This document shows positions 1 through 11,948 of a stretch of DNA of 64,000 nucleotides, piece by piece. The translations under genes and the position numbers were made by a program. The stretch's first letter is position 1. Every line of letters begins with the position of its first letter. The notes under the pieces are model-generated. The model was given only the letters and a program-made list of their open reading frames with translations, ran no database searches and had not been told where the DNA came from. Source of the stretch: Hypomyces perniciosus (Eukaryota > Ascomycota > Sordariomycetes > Hypocreales > Hypocreaceae); contig SPDT01000001.1 of assembly GCA_008477525.1 (NCBI GenBank), positions 1,488,001-1,552,000 of the forward strand, written 5' to 3'.

Positions 1-2787
1 CGAAATGCTGATGTAATTTGCATATCGATAGTTGTAAGCAACCCAACTGAGACCACACATAGGAGAATGCATCGGTGATATTTGATGATAGTAGTAGTAG
101 TATGACATGACCCAAGCCATGGGCTTCGGACCTCCCCAACAAAAAAAAATCGACGCTGTTGTGGATTCACTCACCACACACACCTTGGCCCCTATTAAAG
201 GGTCAGCTGACAATCAGACAACCAACCCAACATGATTTAATAGTAATGTGGGTGTTGGGCATTGACAAAAGTCCGATACATATATAATATATAATATGAA
301 TGGAGTACTATCACCGGCGATATTTTATATGGTAACGCACCTCATTGGCCCAAAGTCGTGGACAAAAGTACGCAAGGATCGGTTATATGCATCTTCCAGA
401 ACAAGTTATTCGCATGACTAATCAATCGCCCGCTCTCCACACTTCTTTTTAGTCTAAACGCAGTACTCGTACATACCTACTCGTATGTATTACTGCCTAA
501 TATCCATCCGTACTATCACACTGACGAGGATTTATTTCCCCGCGTATCTCGAGTTCCAAAAGAGTATTTAAAAACCTATCTATCCAATAGCCCATTGATT
601 TCTTTCACCTGTTTGTCGAGTCCTTTTGTGTTCCCCCACCGAAGGCGCCTAGATATTAAGGAGGCCCTTCCTGAAGTTTCAACTACCTTAGTAATACATA
701 TTACTGCCTAGTACTATTACTAGTACTAGCACTAACTGCTATATGCCCCGCAAAAGTCCGCCGTCTGTTCCGTCTGCTCGGTCTCAAGCCATTCATGGTC
801 TTGTTATGTAATCAATCAAGTGCCGCTGAACTAAGAAAAACACCGAAAAATGCTCCATAGTTAATGGGCCCTAAAATATGCTTAACAATGAATACGAGTG
901 ATTAAATTATGTATTCGTCCTCCGTGTTCTATTGCCTATACTCCGTACTGACAATACTAATAGCCTTGTCTTATCAGTTTCTCCCATCTTGTGCCTCGGT
1001 CCGTTTGTGCTAAGAAATTCGGTAGGCCAGCCGCCTGGGCTTCGGCTTGGCCGGGTCGACATACATAATCAGCGCAGATGGCCAAGAAAAGACGGAAAAT
1101 TTTGCTACTGCTCACATCTCTTGGCCTGGCCTGGGCATACTAAATCGTGCATAACCGTAATACGGTGCCTAACACAGTCGGCCAAGGAGGATATGGGCAA
1201 CCTGGGCTGGCCTGGGTAGGCTGCGGCAAGGCAGACCAGATTGATTGAGAAGGGCGCAAAATTCACGACATGGCTGGCAGCAGCCTCTGCCGCACCTTGG
1301 CGTGAATACAAGCGTCTAGTGGCGCTTCCGGCCCTGGCTTGGAGGGACGGCTTTTGCTTTCATTGACTCTGAGGCCCGGTTTTCTAACTTTCATTGTGTA
1401 CTACGGAGTGCGAAATAGGGCATGAACCTGGGGCAAGTTGTTTCTGGGCAACAAGATACCGCGGGAATCACATTTTTATGTAATGTTTTCTGGAGGGGCT
1501 TCTGTGGGGGTAAGGCTAAAGCGTTAAGACATCGGAGCTGAGATATGAGTATGTAAGAGCCTGTTAGCTGGAGATGAGATGGGAGATGCGGGATATGTGG
1601 GAGGACGCAGGGGGGGTTTCATCGGTCCGTGTCATCGAATGTCACCATGTACGAAGTACGAGATATGTCTCTCTAGTACTCTGCAGACAATAGCTCCATC
1701 TGAGCTAACAAAAGTGCTTCCAAATGAAGTGAACATGCAAGACACCCCTAGTTGGGTTCCCCGCCGGCACCCGATTTGCAGAGGTGGCAGCATGGATTGG
1801 TCAGTACGGAGTAATGCAAGGCGTATTGGCCGGTACGGTCTTATCTTCTTTTTCCAGAGATTCAGAGTGGCAACCCATCGCTTTTCTAATCATTTAAGTT
1901 GTTATCTACTACCGCTACTGTTTAGAACTAGACCTTGGTGTTGCGGGTGGGAGAGATTGGCCGTCTAGACGATCATGCTACGGCTATGAAGTACAGATAT
2001 TTCAGCCTGGCCTGGAACGCCGATCTGCAAGGGGGAGAGTGTGTGCGTGTGACTTGTGCGTAGCACCGATATGCGTGCAAGCCCGGATGGGTTCATTGCT
2101 TGCCACAAGGACCTTTTGGCGAGACGGAGTGACCTTTTGGTGAGGGCGGAATCGCCAGATGTAGCCACCAGCTAGATGCGCACACGGCACACTTGCATTC
2201 GATGTTGTTTATAGTTAGCATTATTATTATATTGGTTTATTAATGGCATTGAATGACGGCATGGAAACCAGTTGCAGTTAGAACGAGTCGGGCATTATAT
2301 GGATATCACATATTACACCCCGTACAAGCGCGGAATAATGTACTCCGTACAGGCGTGTGCTTTGTATGGTGCCACCAACAACAAAACACCACCACACTCT
2401 GTAAAGGAGGTAGCAGTGCCATTACTCCGAATGTAAAGATCCGTCAATATTCAATCATGAGATTGGAGACACGCTACAAAAGAACCACTTCCTGATATCT
2501 CGGCTGGCTCATCTCTCTAAACCATGTGAGCGGGTAAACCCCCAGCCAATGCTCTACGAATCGAGAACCTCAATCGTATTTTCTAGCCGTCAAGCGAGGT
2601 GTTGCCACTCTCTCCAGCTTATCATGAAAGCGGATACCGCACCGCGAGCAATCAGAAGGACCTTTTGGCAGGTGTTGGATATGACGGAACATGGACTCCA
2701 GAGATGGAGCCAGTCCGCGCACCAACCAGAGACGCCAGATGTCAACAGATCCATGCCAAAAGAGGGGTTTGGCAAATAATAAGCATC
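1..2787. other. Gene-poor intergenic region
   Basis: I see no supportable gene here. The open frames are short, mostly lack a good ATG context and resemble no family I know. The stretch contains a GTA triplet run near 90-102, several copies of the near-palindrome TACTCCGTA/TACGGAGTA (for example about 939-949, 1803-1812, 2340-2350), and T/A-rich low-complexity tracts near 2215-2245. It could hold decayed repeats. Confidence 0.5.
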
Positions 2788-3283
2788 TACGAAGGCTGGG
2801 GACGAAAGACCTGGGTCACTTTGCAACTGGCGGCACCCCTGCCACACAGTATAAGAGTTCATCTTCCTAATCAAGACTCCCTTACCTACTAAAGTCAACC
2901 AAGCCTGCTATAACCTACAAGAATAAGGCATACTCCCCTATAAAGCTCGCTGTAGCTATGCCCCTTAGCAGACATTTCAAATCCTTCAGGCTCAGGCTTA
3001 TTGTTATCTTTCCAGTCGCTATCGCCGCTACTATCGCTGCCGCTATTACTATTTACTGTTATTAGTATAAGTATCTTTCTCAATAATTATAGTTAACTTC
3101 ATCTTTAAGGATAGTATTTTTAATTTGTGATAAAAGTTATTATTATTTTGTAAAGTATTATTGATAAAGATTTAGCCTTATATCGCAAGAAAAATACTGT
3201 ATAAAAGCTAGCAAGTTAATACTGTATAGCAGGGGTACTGCCAGTTGTAGAGTGACCCAGGTCTTTCATCCTTAACCTTCGTA
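2788..3283. mobile_element. Small inverted-repeat element (MITE-like), about 496 bp
   Basis: The 65-base arm at 2788-2852 is the reverse complement of 3219-3283, with no gaps and about ten mismatches. All mismatches I could see are transitions (C/T or G/A). Both arms start TACGAAGG and share GACCTGGGTCACT and ACCCCTGC. The roughly 366-base centre is A+T-rich and has no coding frame. This fits a non-autonomous element with terminal inverted repeats, or two inverted fragments of one larger repeat, with one arm altered by RIP. I could not fix a target-site duplication, so the true ends may lie a few bases outside. Confidence 0.6.
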
Positions 3284-3472
3284 TCTCTGCCTATCAAGTA
3301 TACAAAAGAAGCGGGCCTAGACGCGCTATCTTGTGGCGTTAGTGGTTAAATAGTAATCTCGGCAAGAATACTCCGTAGATAGTTTTTTCTTGATTTCTGA
3401 GCAACGATTAAAAGAAATCAAGGAATCTATGTTAATTGCTGATAAAACCGATCTTTGTAAATAGAATAGAAT

Positions 3473-3503
3473 GGAATATTTAAATTTAAATATTTAAATA
3501 TTC
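3473..3503. repeat. A/T palindromic tract
   Basis: Alternating AATATTTAAA and TTTAAATATT blocks give a nearly perfect A/T-only self-complementary stretch. It lies just before the telomere-like repeat and has no coding content. Confidence 0.4.
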
Positions 3504-3518
3504 AGTATAAGAGTCTAC

Positions 3519-3543
3519 GGGTTAGGGTTCGCTAGGGTTAGGG
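3519..3543 (+). repeat. Interstitial telomere-like repeat (TTAGGG)n
   Basis: Two GGGTTAGGG units separated by seven bases match the TTAGGG repeat of filamentous fungal telomeres. The tract is too short to be a telomere. It could be a repair scar, a binding site for a telobox protein, or chance. Confidence 0.5.
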
Positions 3544-3544
3544 T

Positions 3545-4227
3545 CACCCGCCTCGTATCCACTACTCGTAGAGTATATGGATGCTTGATAGCCAAGCCGT
3601 TGCTGGTTAACACGGCTAACAAGAAAAAAAGACGCAGAAACCACTGCCAGATCCAAAACAATCGCCGTTATAGCGTCCGTCATCGGGAGGCGTCTGCATT
3701 AGGCAGGTGGGCACCGGCACCCTGTCGCAGCTCCAGAGCACCCACAGGGCGCCATTGACACATGGCGGAGGAACTTTCGCATGAGTTTGTCTCTGGAATA
3801 TCAAATACTACTACTCGTACTAGGCATCATATCCGTGGGCTGCTTATCCGGACGGACCAGGGGGGTGGCCTACTTGCAAAGAGCCCTTGCAGCCGTGCTG
3901 CTACTCCGGAGTGCTACTATCTTGTGCTACATACCACGGTAGCAATGGATGGTGATGGTACGAGTAAAACGACGCGAATCATGGCAGACCGGTCGGGGTC
4001 CCCTCCCAAAAAAGAAATTGTCTTGTCCGTATGGCACGGGCGCCATTGTCACGGCCCTCCCCCAGCCCTGAGTGTTGGCTCATGGCCTCAGTATAAACAC
4101 CAGCCGTTCCCTCGCCTCGGGAACGGTACCCTCTCTCATTCTGCAGCAAGCCGTTAGCCTTGTCCCTTTATGTCTGTTCTGCATTGGAAGCACGCAGATA
4201 TCTGATCTGTCACCCCCAAAAGACACT
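3545..4227 (+). promoter_or_regulatory. Upstream region of the OPT transporter gene
   Basis: This is about 680 bases without a convincing gene, ending at the transporter ATG. A TATA-like TATAAA lies at about 4092-4097, some 130 bases before the ATG. The next 100 bases are pyrimidine-rich, as in many fungal leaders. I could not identify a specific nitrogen or peptide-response site. Confidence 0.3.
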
Positions 4228-6854
4228 ATGGGCTTCAGATTTGGCAAGAGCGGCGCCGCCGCCGAGGCCGAGGCCGTGTCCTCCGGCGCCGAAGTCCTCC
4301 CCGGAGGCTCTGGCAACCCCGAGTCTGAGCTGCGCAACTTCAGGAAGCAGCACCGATGGGATCCCTTCCTCGATGTCGACAAGCTTGACATCATTGACGC
4401 GGCTCTGACCTCTGGCGACACTGAGAAGGAGGCTGCTATTGACGAGTCTCTGATCCAGGAAGATTCTCCCTATCCGGAAGTTCGAGCTTCGGTACGCCGC
4501 TTTCTCAACCTCAACAGCAGTCTGTTTCCCTAATCTAATATTTTCACTTCTATTAGGTGCCTCCTACCGATATTGATGTTCCCGTCAACACTCTCCGTGC
4601 CTGGTCCATCGGTGCCTTAATGTGCACTATTGTCGCCGCCTGCAACATCCTGCTCACCCTGCGCCGTGCTCCCATTACCATCACTTCTACTGTCGTGCAG
4701 TTGGTCGCCTACCCGTAAGTTTTTGGCACGTTTTCTTAAAGATGGTATTATCGTCTAACTATAGAGCAGCATTGGTGTCTTATGGGCCAAGTTTTTGCCC
4801 AACTGGACCTTCACCCTCTTTGGCCATAAGATTGAAGTGAACCCCGGTCCCTTCAATGTCAAGGAGCACACCATTATTACTATGATGACCGCTGCTGGTA
4901 GTGTTGCCAGTTATGCCGTTGACATTCTGCTGGCTCAGGAGCTTTTCTACCACCAGCACTTGGGCTGGGGCTTCCAGATTCTCCTAATTCTCTCGACCCA
5001 GGCTATGGGTTTCGGTGTCGCTGGTGTCACTCGTCGTTTCCTGGTCTGGCCCTCGTCCATGGTCTGGCCCGCCGTGCTCATCACCACCACCGTCATGTAC
5101 TCTCTGCACGACCACTCCCCAGCTGACCCGGCTTCTTCCAATGGCTGGAAGATTGGTCGTTACATGTTCTTCCTGATCGTTGCCGGCAGTACCTTTGTTT
5201 GGGAGTGGGTTCCCCAGGTCTTTGCCCAGTTCCTCCAGCTCTTTATGTTCCCGTGCTGGATCGCACCCAATAACGTCGTTGTCAACCAGATCTTTGGTGG
5301 CAACACTGGTCTGGGTCTCCTGCCCATCTCCTTCGACTGGAGTATCGTTTCTGGTTTCTTGCTCAGCCCGCTACAGACCCCTGCTTTCGCCATCGCCAAC
5401 GTCGCTGCCGGTCTCTTCATCATGACCATCGGAATTATCGGTCTCGCTTATGCTGGCCCCGAATACTACCGCTATCTCCCGCTCAGCGCCAACCAGAACT
5501 TCGACCGCTTCGCCGAGCCATACAACACCAGCCGTATTCTCAACCCCGATTACACCGTCAACCTGACTGCCTACAAAGAGTACTCTCCTATCCTGCTTGG
5601 TCCCGCTTTCTCCCTGTCCTATGGTATGGGCTTTGCCGGTCTCGTCTCCACCATCACTCACGTCGCTCTGTTCTATGGCCCAGACGTCTGGAACCGTGCA
5701 AGGAACTCCCGATATGAGGAGCCCGATATTCACTTGAAGCTCATGCGCAAGTACAAAGAAGCCCCTGAGTGGTGGTTCATGGCCATCTTCGCCCTTAGCT
5801 TTGCTTTCGGCATGGTGGCAGCCCTAGTCTGGCCAACTCACCTCCCCTGGTGGGCATTCATTCTCTGCATTCTTATCGGCGTCGTCTTCTTCGTCCCTGT
5901 CGGCATGGTGCAGGCCATCACCAACCAGCAGACTGGTCTTAACATCATTACCGAGATGATTTTCGGTTACATGCTCCCCGGCCGCCCCGTTGCCATGATG
6001 CTTTTCAAGTCGTGGGGTTACATGTTGGCTTACAACGGCCTCACCTACATATCTGACATGAAGGTTGGCCACTACATGAAGATCCCTCCTCGAAGCATGT
6101 TCGCTGCTCAGGCTTTTGCTGTTATCTGGCTCTCCGTCGTCCAGATTTCGACCTACAACTTCCTTCGTGGCAATATTGAGGGTATTTGCACTCCAACTCA
6201 GAAGCAGGGTTTGACTTGCCCCAATGCCAGGACATTCTACAACGCCAGTGTCATCTGGGGTGTCATTGGCCCGAAGTTGGTTTTCGGTGCTGGTTCTATG
6301 TAAGTTTTCACTCCTCCCCTGGACTCTGAAATACCAATTCTAACCTGCTCGTCTCTTAGATACTCTTGGACCAACTGGTTCTGGCTCATTGGTTTCATTT
6401 GCCCCTTCATCCAGTGGCTCATTGCCCGTCGCTACCCTCGCAGCATGGTCCGATACATCGTCTTCCCTGCTCTCTTCGGTGCCGCTGGCATGATCCCTCC
6501 CGCTACCATCTGGTACCTCGCCCAGTGGGTTATCATTGGACTCGCCTTCAACTGGGGAGTGCGCCGGAAGTGGCCCGGCTGGTGGAGTAAGTTTTCTTAT
6601 GACCCTTTTCTCCTTGAAACCCTGTTGCTAACAACATGTCTCCAGCCCAGTACAACTACACCCTGTCTGGTGCTCTCGACATCGGCACCGCATTCTGCAC
6701 CGTCCTTGTCGGTCTTGCCCTTGGTTTGGGCAACGCCAACTTCCCTGATTGGTGGGGAAACACTGTTATCAATGATAACTTGGATGCAAGCGGCGGTGCT
6801 GTGCTTAGAGCCGCTCCCACAGACGGGTCCTTCATCGGACCTGCGACGTGGTAA
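4228..6854 (+). CDS. OPT-family oligopeptide transporter
   Basis: A plasma-membrane, proton-coupled importer of small peptides (possibly glutathione or metal-peptide complexes), by family knowledge. Five exons (4228-4491, 4557-4714, 4770-6299, 6360-6586, 6646-6854) join in frame to 795 residues, normal for fungal OPT proteins. Both family signatures are present: NPGPF at about 165-169 and KIPPR at about 578-582. There are many hydrophobic segments and an acidic, soluble N-terminus ending near VDKLDIIDAAL. The chosen ATG is the first in frame after an upstream leader, and the introns begin GTACGC, GTAAGT, GTAAGT and GTAAGT. The substrate cannot be told from sequence. Nothing looks broken. Confidence 0.93.
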
Positions 6855-8099
6855 GAGTGCATGTGCTGGTTTTATTATGAGAGTGTTTTGTTGCACATTG
6901 CATTTGAGGATATGTGTATAATGAGTGCATGTATGAAGTTGAGCGAATTGTTTTTTTGTTCATAACGTAACGAGTAATGGTTATGTGGTATATTGAGAAT
7001 ATACTATCAATATTACTGTGAAACATTGCACCTGGTCGTTATTGTTGGAGTTACTTTTCCAGTGCCGTCTATCCCTCAGTTCCTCTTAGTTACCAACAAA
7101 TTCCCCATGCTAAAGACTTCACCGGGTACTGGTTCAGTAATTTTCTCCTCTCCAGACATATCATGATGGAATCATTGTTTTATCCAGGGTAGCTGAGCAT
7201 GAGAGCGAAGTTGATCTTTGGGACTTTCTTATCCCGAGAACTTTCTGGCCCTTCTTCTAGGATCGGATTCAAACCGTGTTAAGAAGAAATTGCCCATGCT
7301 CCTGAAATTTGTGCTCAGGGCCTTCTTGTGTCGTGGAAACATCACCATTTGGCCTCTCAGAGACAATAGCCAATAGAGGGCATTCATGATTATCTCTTTT
7401 TCTTTCTATCATATATCTATACGACTACCAAATAGGAATACACCTACGAATTAATCTTGGTATAAATTGTTGTTGACGCTCATGAGAATGATATGCAGAC
7501 AAGCAACAGGACAAGCACTCCATAGGTAGTACTCCACAGTCCAGTGTAAGCTCAGCCAGCCACTAAGAGGGCACAGTTCGCCACAGAATCACTGCTCGTA
7601 GCAGCCATTTTCAGTCCTTCCACCTCAAGCTGAGAGTGAAAATTGCACAGAATATTAAAGCCATGGACATTGGAGTCATTATTTTAATAAAATCGATTTC
7701 TCAATATTTTAGCAATTATAAATAAAGAATACCTCCCTGCGACCCCCCGTACTTGCCAAAGTTCAAATCTGCTGACGGAATGAGGGCATCATTGCGACAC
7801 TCTCGGCGAAATAGAAATTCCGCATGCGAAAAGTCTTGGCACGCACAAAACCTACTCTACTTTGAACTATCACAATCTATGAAGCCGACGGCGAGAAACA
7901 GCTCTTGACGCTACCCCTCAGTTTTCGGTATGTAGCGAAACCCATGTCCGAATTTTTGGCAATGTCTTGATATCTCTCTCTGGGTTTTCCATCCCAGGGT
8001 TGTCTCCCCGAGAACGCGATTGCTGATATGGAAAGGATATTTTAGTTTTTCGAAGTTCTCCGACCCCCGCATTTTCCCTCCCTCTCGATTGCCCACATC
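6855..8099. other. Intergenic region between the OPT gene and NAC beta
   Basis: About 1.2 kb holding the transporter 3' end and the NAC beta promoter. I see no coding frame, repeat or RNA gene. The last 60 bases before the NAC ATG are pyrimidine-rich, as expected of a strongly expressed housekeeping gene. Confidence 0.5.
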
Positions 8100-8795
8100 A
8101 TGGCGGACGTCCAGGAGCGCCTCAAGAAGCTTGGCCAGGCTGGCCGAATTGGTATGTTTTGGCATTGATTATTTTATGGGGGTTTTTTTACCCAAAATTT
8201 CAGATGGAATTGAATACTGACTGTTTGGACAAGGGTATGTCATCATCACTTGAAATCGCAGTGCTTCGAGATTCACCCCTCCCGAAATTCCGATGGCTAA
8301 TATTTTGGTGTTTGTGTGCGCTCGCAGTGGAAAGGGTACCCCCCGGAGACCGGTCAAGCGTGCCCCCGCCCGGTCCGGCGCCGACGACAAGAAGCTCCAG
8401 CAGACCCTGAAGAAGCTGAACACTCAGCCCATCCAGGCCATTGAGGAGGTCAACATGTTCAAGTCTGACGGCAACGTCATTCACTTCGCCGCCCCCAAGG
8501 GTACGTCGCTGCAGAGCTGGTGATAGTGGTGATGATTATGGGTTGTGCTGATGTTGGATGTGTAGTTCACGCCGCTGTCCCCGCAAACACCTTTGCCATC
8601 TACGGCAACGGCGAGGACAAGGAGCTCACCGAGCTTGTCCCCGGCATCCTGAACCAGCTGGGCCCCGACTCCCTGGCTTCGCTCCGAAAGCTCGCCGAGA
8701 GCTACCAGAACATGCAGAAGGCTGAGAAGGGTGAGGATGACGACGAGATTCCCGACTTGGTTGAGGGAGAGAACTTCGAGAGCAAGGTCGAGTAA
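8100..8795 (+). CDS. egd1: Nascent polypeptide-associated complex subunit beta
   Basis: Beta subunit of NAC, which binds nascent chains at the ribosome exit tunnel together with the alpha subunit (Egd2). The joined protein is 151 residues: a basic ribosome-binding stretch (RIGGKGTPRR) near 16-25, the NAC dimerisation domain around [18 protein letters not shown], and an acidic tail. Exons are 8100-8151, apparently the single base 8234, 8328-8500 and 8566-8795. Joining 8151 directly to 8328 shifts the frame and soon meets a stop. The long middle piece after CAG at 8203 hits TGA in the required phase. A one-base exon between AAG (8231-8233) and GTATGT (8235-8240) restores Gly-Gly. An ACTGAC branch-like site lies about 12 bases upstream. 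A TA-AG intron or a sequence error are the alternatives. Confidence 0.93.
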
Positions 8796-9126
8796 GAACT
8801 TTGCTAATGACTAGTAACGGGCGAGGGAGGAGTTGGGGGAGGTTGGTTTGCCGACTCGGCGGCTTTGCGAGACGGCAACTGGTTCAAAGCGGAGACTGCT
8901 CTGAGGCGGGAAGCTATAAAAAGATAGTGGTTTTCCCTCCTTTCTGGGCCTCTGCGGGTTACCAATGGTTGCAATGACGGTACGCTGATTGCCACTGGTT
9001 GCAAAAATTAAATTGCCGGCGTGGGGAGAAGCGACGTGTATGTGGCTCCAAGTTGGGTGGTTTGTACAAAACGCGAACCGCATCCAGAGAAATACCAAAG
9101 CTCGAATGATGTAATATCCGTTGCGT
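8796..9126. other. Convergent intergenic region between NAC beta and Tad1
   Basis: About 330 bases shared by the 3' ends of two converging genes. I see no gene or repeat. Confidence 0.5.
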
Positions 9127-10474
9127 TCATGCCGCGGGTTCCCCGTCTATGCTAAAGCTCGAATCCCCGACATTTGCAACCCAGCCCTTGAGAGCCGTTT
9201 GGCGCACGTCAGCCTTGACATGCCTTCGTTCAGCCAGTAATGGCCCATCTTTGACATTTTGATAGCAGCCGGCAGACAACTGATGTTGTATCTGGGGGCG
9301 ATCACCCAACCTATCGGTGAGCTCTCTTACCTTGATCCACATCTGTCTTCTAGACATCCGGCTAGCACCCTTGATATCAAATGGCTTTCTTCCCTGAACG
9401 ATACCACCTATGACAGTCTCCTCGAACCCAGATCGTGACCAAGCAGCAGCGAGGTTGCTAGCTGAAATGCTCGTTGATCGAGCTTGAACAGCTCTCTTTG
9501 AATACTCAAACTCAACCGTTGTAGTTTCGACCGAGAACGGCCTAAATGCGTACCCCTCTGTCCACTGTTTACCATCAACTGGCTTCATCCTACCTTGACT
9601 AGAGAAAGACCGCTGGCACCCCACTTCCGAGTACTGCGACTCAGGGAGGATAAGGGTGTCGATGTAGGCGGTGGCTGGGTTGATGAAAAGAGATGCTAGA
9701 GATGAAAGTAGTGACGTGCATTGCTTCAGGGCGAGCTTGTCGGAGCACGACTTGGACAGTGTGGGAGGTGCATCGCCACGAGCTGGCTTTCTACGGACGA
9801 CGCCGAGGTTTGAGAAGTAGGCTCGGCCTGGAAGACACATCTCAGACTCGGGATCGGATGAGGTGATTGGCGTGGTAGTGGGAATTTCCCATGGCGAAGC
9901 GTCTTCTTGGGCAGCCATAGTAAGCTCCATGCTGGCATCTCCACCTACCGAATATCATTGAGTAACGAGTTCACTGAGGCCGAGCAGTTAAAGATGCAAA
10001 ATAGAAACGTACAAGGAGCTTCAGAGCAATACATGTGGAGCTTCACGTCTTCCCTGATTGCGAAGGGCCTTGCTTCATGGAGATTATTGCGCCTGATAAT
10101 TTCAGACTCGGCAGTCTCCAGGGTATTTTGACACTCATCCAAAAGAAAACGATTAAATGTTCGGATGGCTAGAATTTCGGCGTGCCAGTCATGAATTCCA
10201 ACTCCATTGGATTCAGGGAGCTTTGATGAGGGCAGACATTTCATGCCGGTTCTGTGCTTACAAGCAAGCGTTCAGAGTCTAATGCTAGCAAAATGGTGAA
10301 GTGAGCTTACGCCAGGGCCAAACAAATCAGATTGCCATCTTTTTCAGCCACGATGCCACTCAGGGGAACCCATTCGTGAAGTCCATTACCTCGAATGGAT
10401 GGCTTCCGCTTTGAAGGGAGCTTGTCGAACTGGCTTATAACAGTGCGAGCGATGAGATTGGCTCGAGATGTCAT
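9127..10474 (-). CDS. tad1: tRNA-specific adenosine deaminase 1 (ADAT1/Tad1)
   Basis: Converts adenosine 37 of tRNA-Ala to inosine, by family knowledge. Three exons (10311-10474, 10013-10251, 9127-9944 on the minus strand) join in frame to 406 residues. The ADAR-type editase domain is clear: catalytic HAE at 78-80, first zinc cysteine in CSEAPCGDASM (C135), and second zinc cysteine in SCSDKLAL (about C201). Expected substrate-pocket sequence follows (SQYSEVGCQRSF). The second intron splits the Cys135 codon, and its acceptor matches the PCGDAS motif exactly, which fixes the join. The start at 10474 is the first ATG before the conserved N-terminus. It shares a 387-base divergent promoter region with the L24 gene. 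No defects seen. Confidence 0.93.
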
Positions 10475-10861
10475 TTAGTTAGGTCTTGCAGCCCTGAATT
10501 CATGTTCATGAATTCCGGAATATTGGAGAAAGGTTCCAGGGCAACGCGGCCAAGTTGCAATAACGTCGATTGGATAAATCAATATGAAATGAACGTGTTC
10601 ACTGCCTCCTGACCCGGTTAGAAGCATTCAAGTGTTCCGCATCAAGTCCGAGTACGATCCGGCCCGAGAATCCATGTGATTGGTCACGTGCACATTCCAC
10701 CAAAAATTTAGCGCACACGACTGCCCTAGACCGCTTAGTCATTAGCACACACCACCAATTCGAGAAATTGAACGTATCCACGAACGGCTCATCTTTTGAC
10801 AACGCCAAACCAACGCCCACCAAATACACCTTGTCGCCAATAACCCCCTAAACGCGGCAAG
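10475..10861. promoter_or_regulatory. Divergent promoter region of tad1 and rpl24
   Basis: This 387-base gap separates two genes transcribed away from each other, so it must contain both promoters. No TATA box stands out. The side next to the ribosomal protein gene contains repeated CACCA and ACCAA words. Confidence 0.4.
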
Positions 10862-11628
10862 ATGCGTACCTACGACGATTCGTTTTCGGGCCAGAGGATT
10901 TACCCTGGCAAGGTACGCTACCTTCTCTCCCCGTTGTTGATGCGACTATGAACGGCAGAGGAAGTGGAGGGGGGAAGTTATGTTGGAACATTTTGGCAAT
11001 GCAGAGAGCAATGGAGGGGTCGCATGGAAGATCAGCGTGGCATACCGATGCTAACGTGCGATTTCTCTTCGCAGGGTAAAATCTTTGTCCGTGGTGACAG
11101 CAAGGTGTTCCGATTCCAGAATGGCAAGTCGGAATCGCTGTTCCTGCAACGAAAGAACCCCCGTCGCATCTCCTGGACGGTTCTCTACCGACGACAGCAC
11201 CGCAAGGGTATCTCTGAGGTACGCACGAAACTGCAAACACCCCGAACCTATCCCGGATGATGAAGGGTGACTGGCACCACGATTGGAGGACTCTACGTGT
11301 ATTTTATTGGCAAAGGGAACTGGACTGACTCCCTCCGCAGGAAGTTTCCAAGAAGCGAACTCGCCGAACCGTCAAGGCCCAGCGAGCCATTGTCGGTGCC
11401 TCTCTTGAGGTGATTAAGGAGCGCCGGTCCATGCGACCTGAGGCCCGATCTGCCGCTCGCGCTGAGGCCATCCGAGAGAACAAGGAGAAGAAGGCTGCCG
11501 CCGCGGCCGCTAAGAAGGCCGAGAAGGCCAAGTCTGCTGCCGCCGCCGCCAAGGGACAGGCCGGACGACAGGTTAGCAAGCAGGGTGCAAAGGGCGCGCA
11601 GGTCAAGGTCGCTGCTCGATCTCGTTAA
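10862..11628 (+). CDS. rpl24: 60S ribosomal protein L24 (eL24)
   Basis: Structural protein of the large ribosomal subunit. Exons 10862-10912, 11075-11218 and 11341-11628 join in phase 0 to 160 residues, typical for fungal eL24. The N-terminal L24e domain begins [18 protein letters not shown] and continues through [19 protein letters not shown]. The C-terminal part is an Ala/Lys-rich helix ending in basic residues. The first intron (162 bases) is long for this window and has a GCTAAC branch point near 11050. Introns early in ribosomal protein genes are common in fungi. It converges with the peroxiredoxin gene. Confidence 0.95.
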
Positions 11629-11948
11629 GGGGGATGGGGATGAGAAAATGAAAGTATGGGGTCCGTGGTTCTTGTGTCTTTCCGGCCGGTTCTTCTACAA
11701 TATCGGGTGCATGGAATGCCATAGGGTGCATTGGTAGTTGAGAAAAATGACATACCGGTGCAATGGTTAAACGGGAACACTCTGCTGCGACATATGTCCA
11801 TATAGGGTCTTGGCTTTTTTTTTTTTTTTCCTATGTGACGTTATGCCCTCACTCACACAAGTCTGGACAAATGGTTCAAGTTGATGTCTTGTCGTCTATT
11901 TTTGTGCCTCTAGTCTAAACTTTTGTTTTTGCCTAAGGAATTCTACAT
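11629..11948. other. Convergent intergenic region between rpl24 and the peroxiredoxin gene
   Basis: Shared 3' region of 320 bases with a run of about 14 T near 11816-11830. No gene is visible. Confidence 0.5.

Noticed and set aside
2590..2898. Overlapping frames of about 100 codons on both strands
   Set aside because: They overlap the inverted-repeat element, the longer one lacks an ATG, and neither matches a family.
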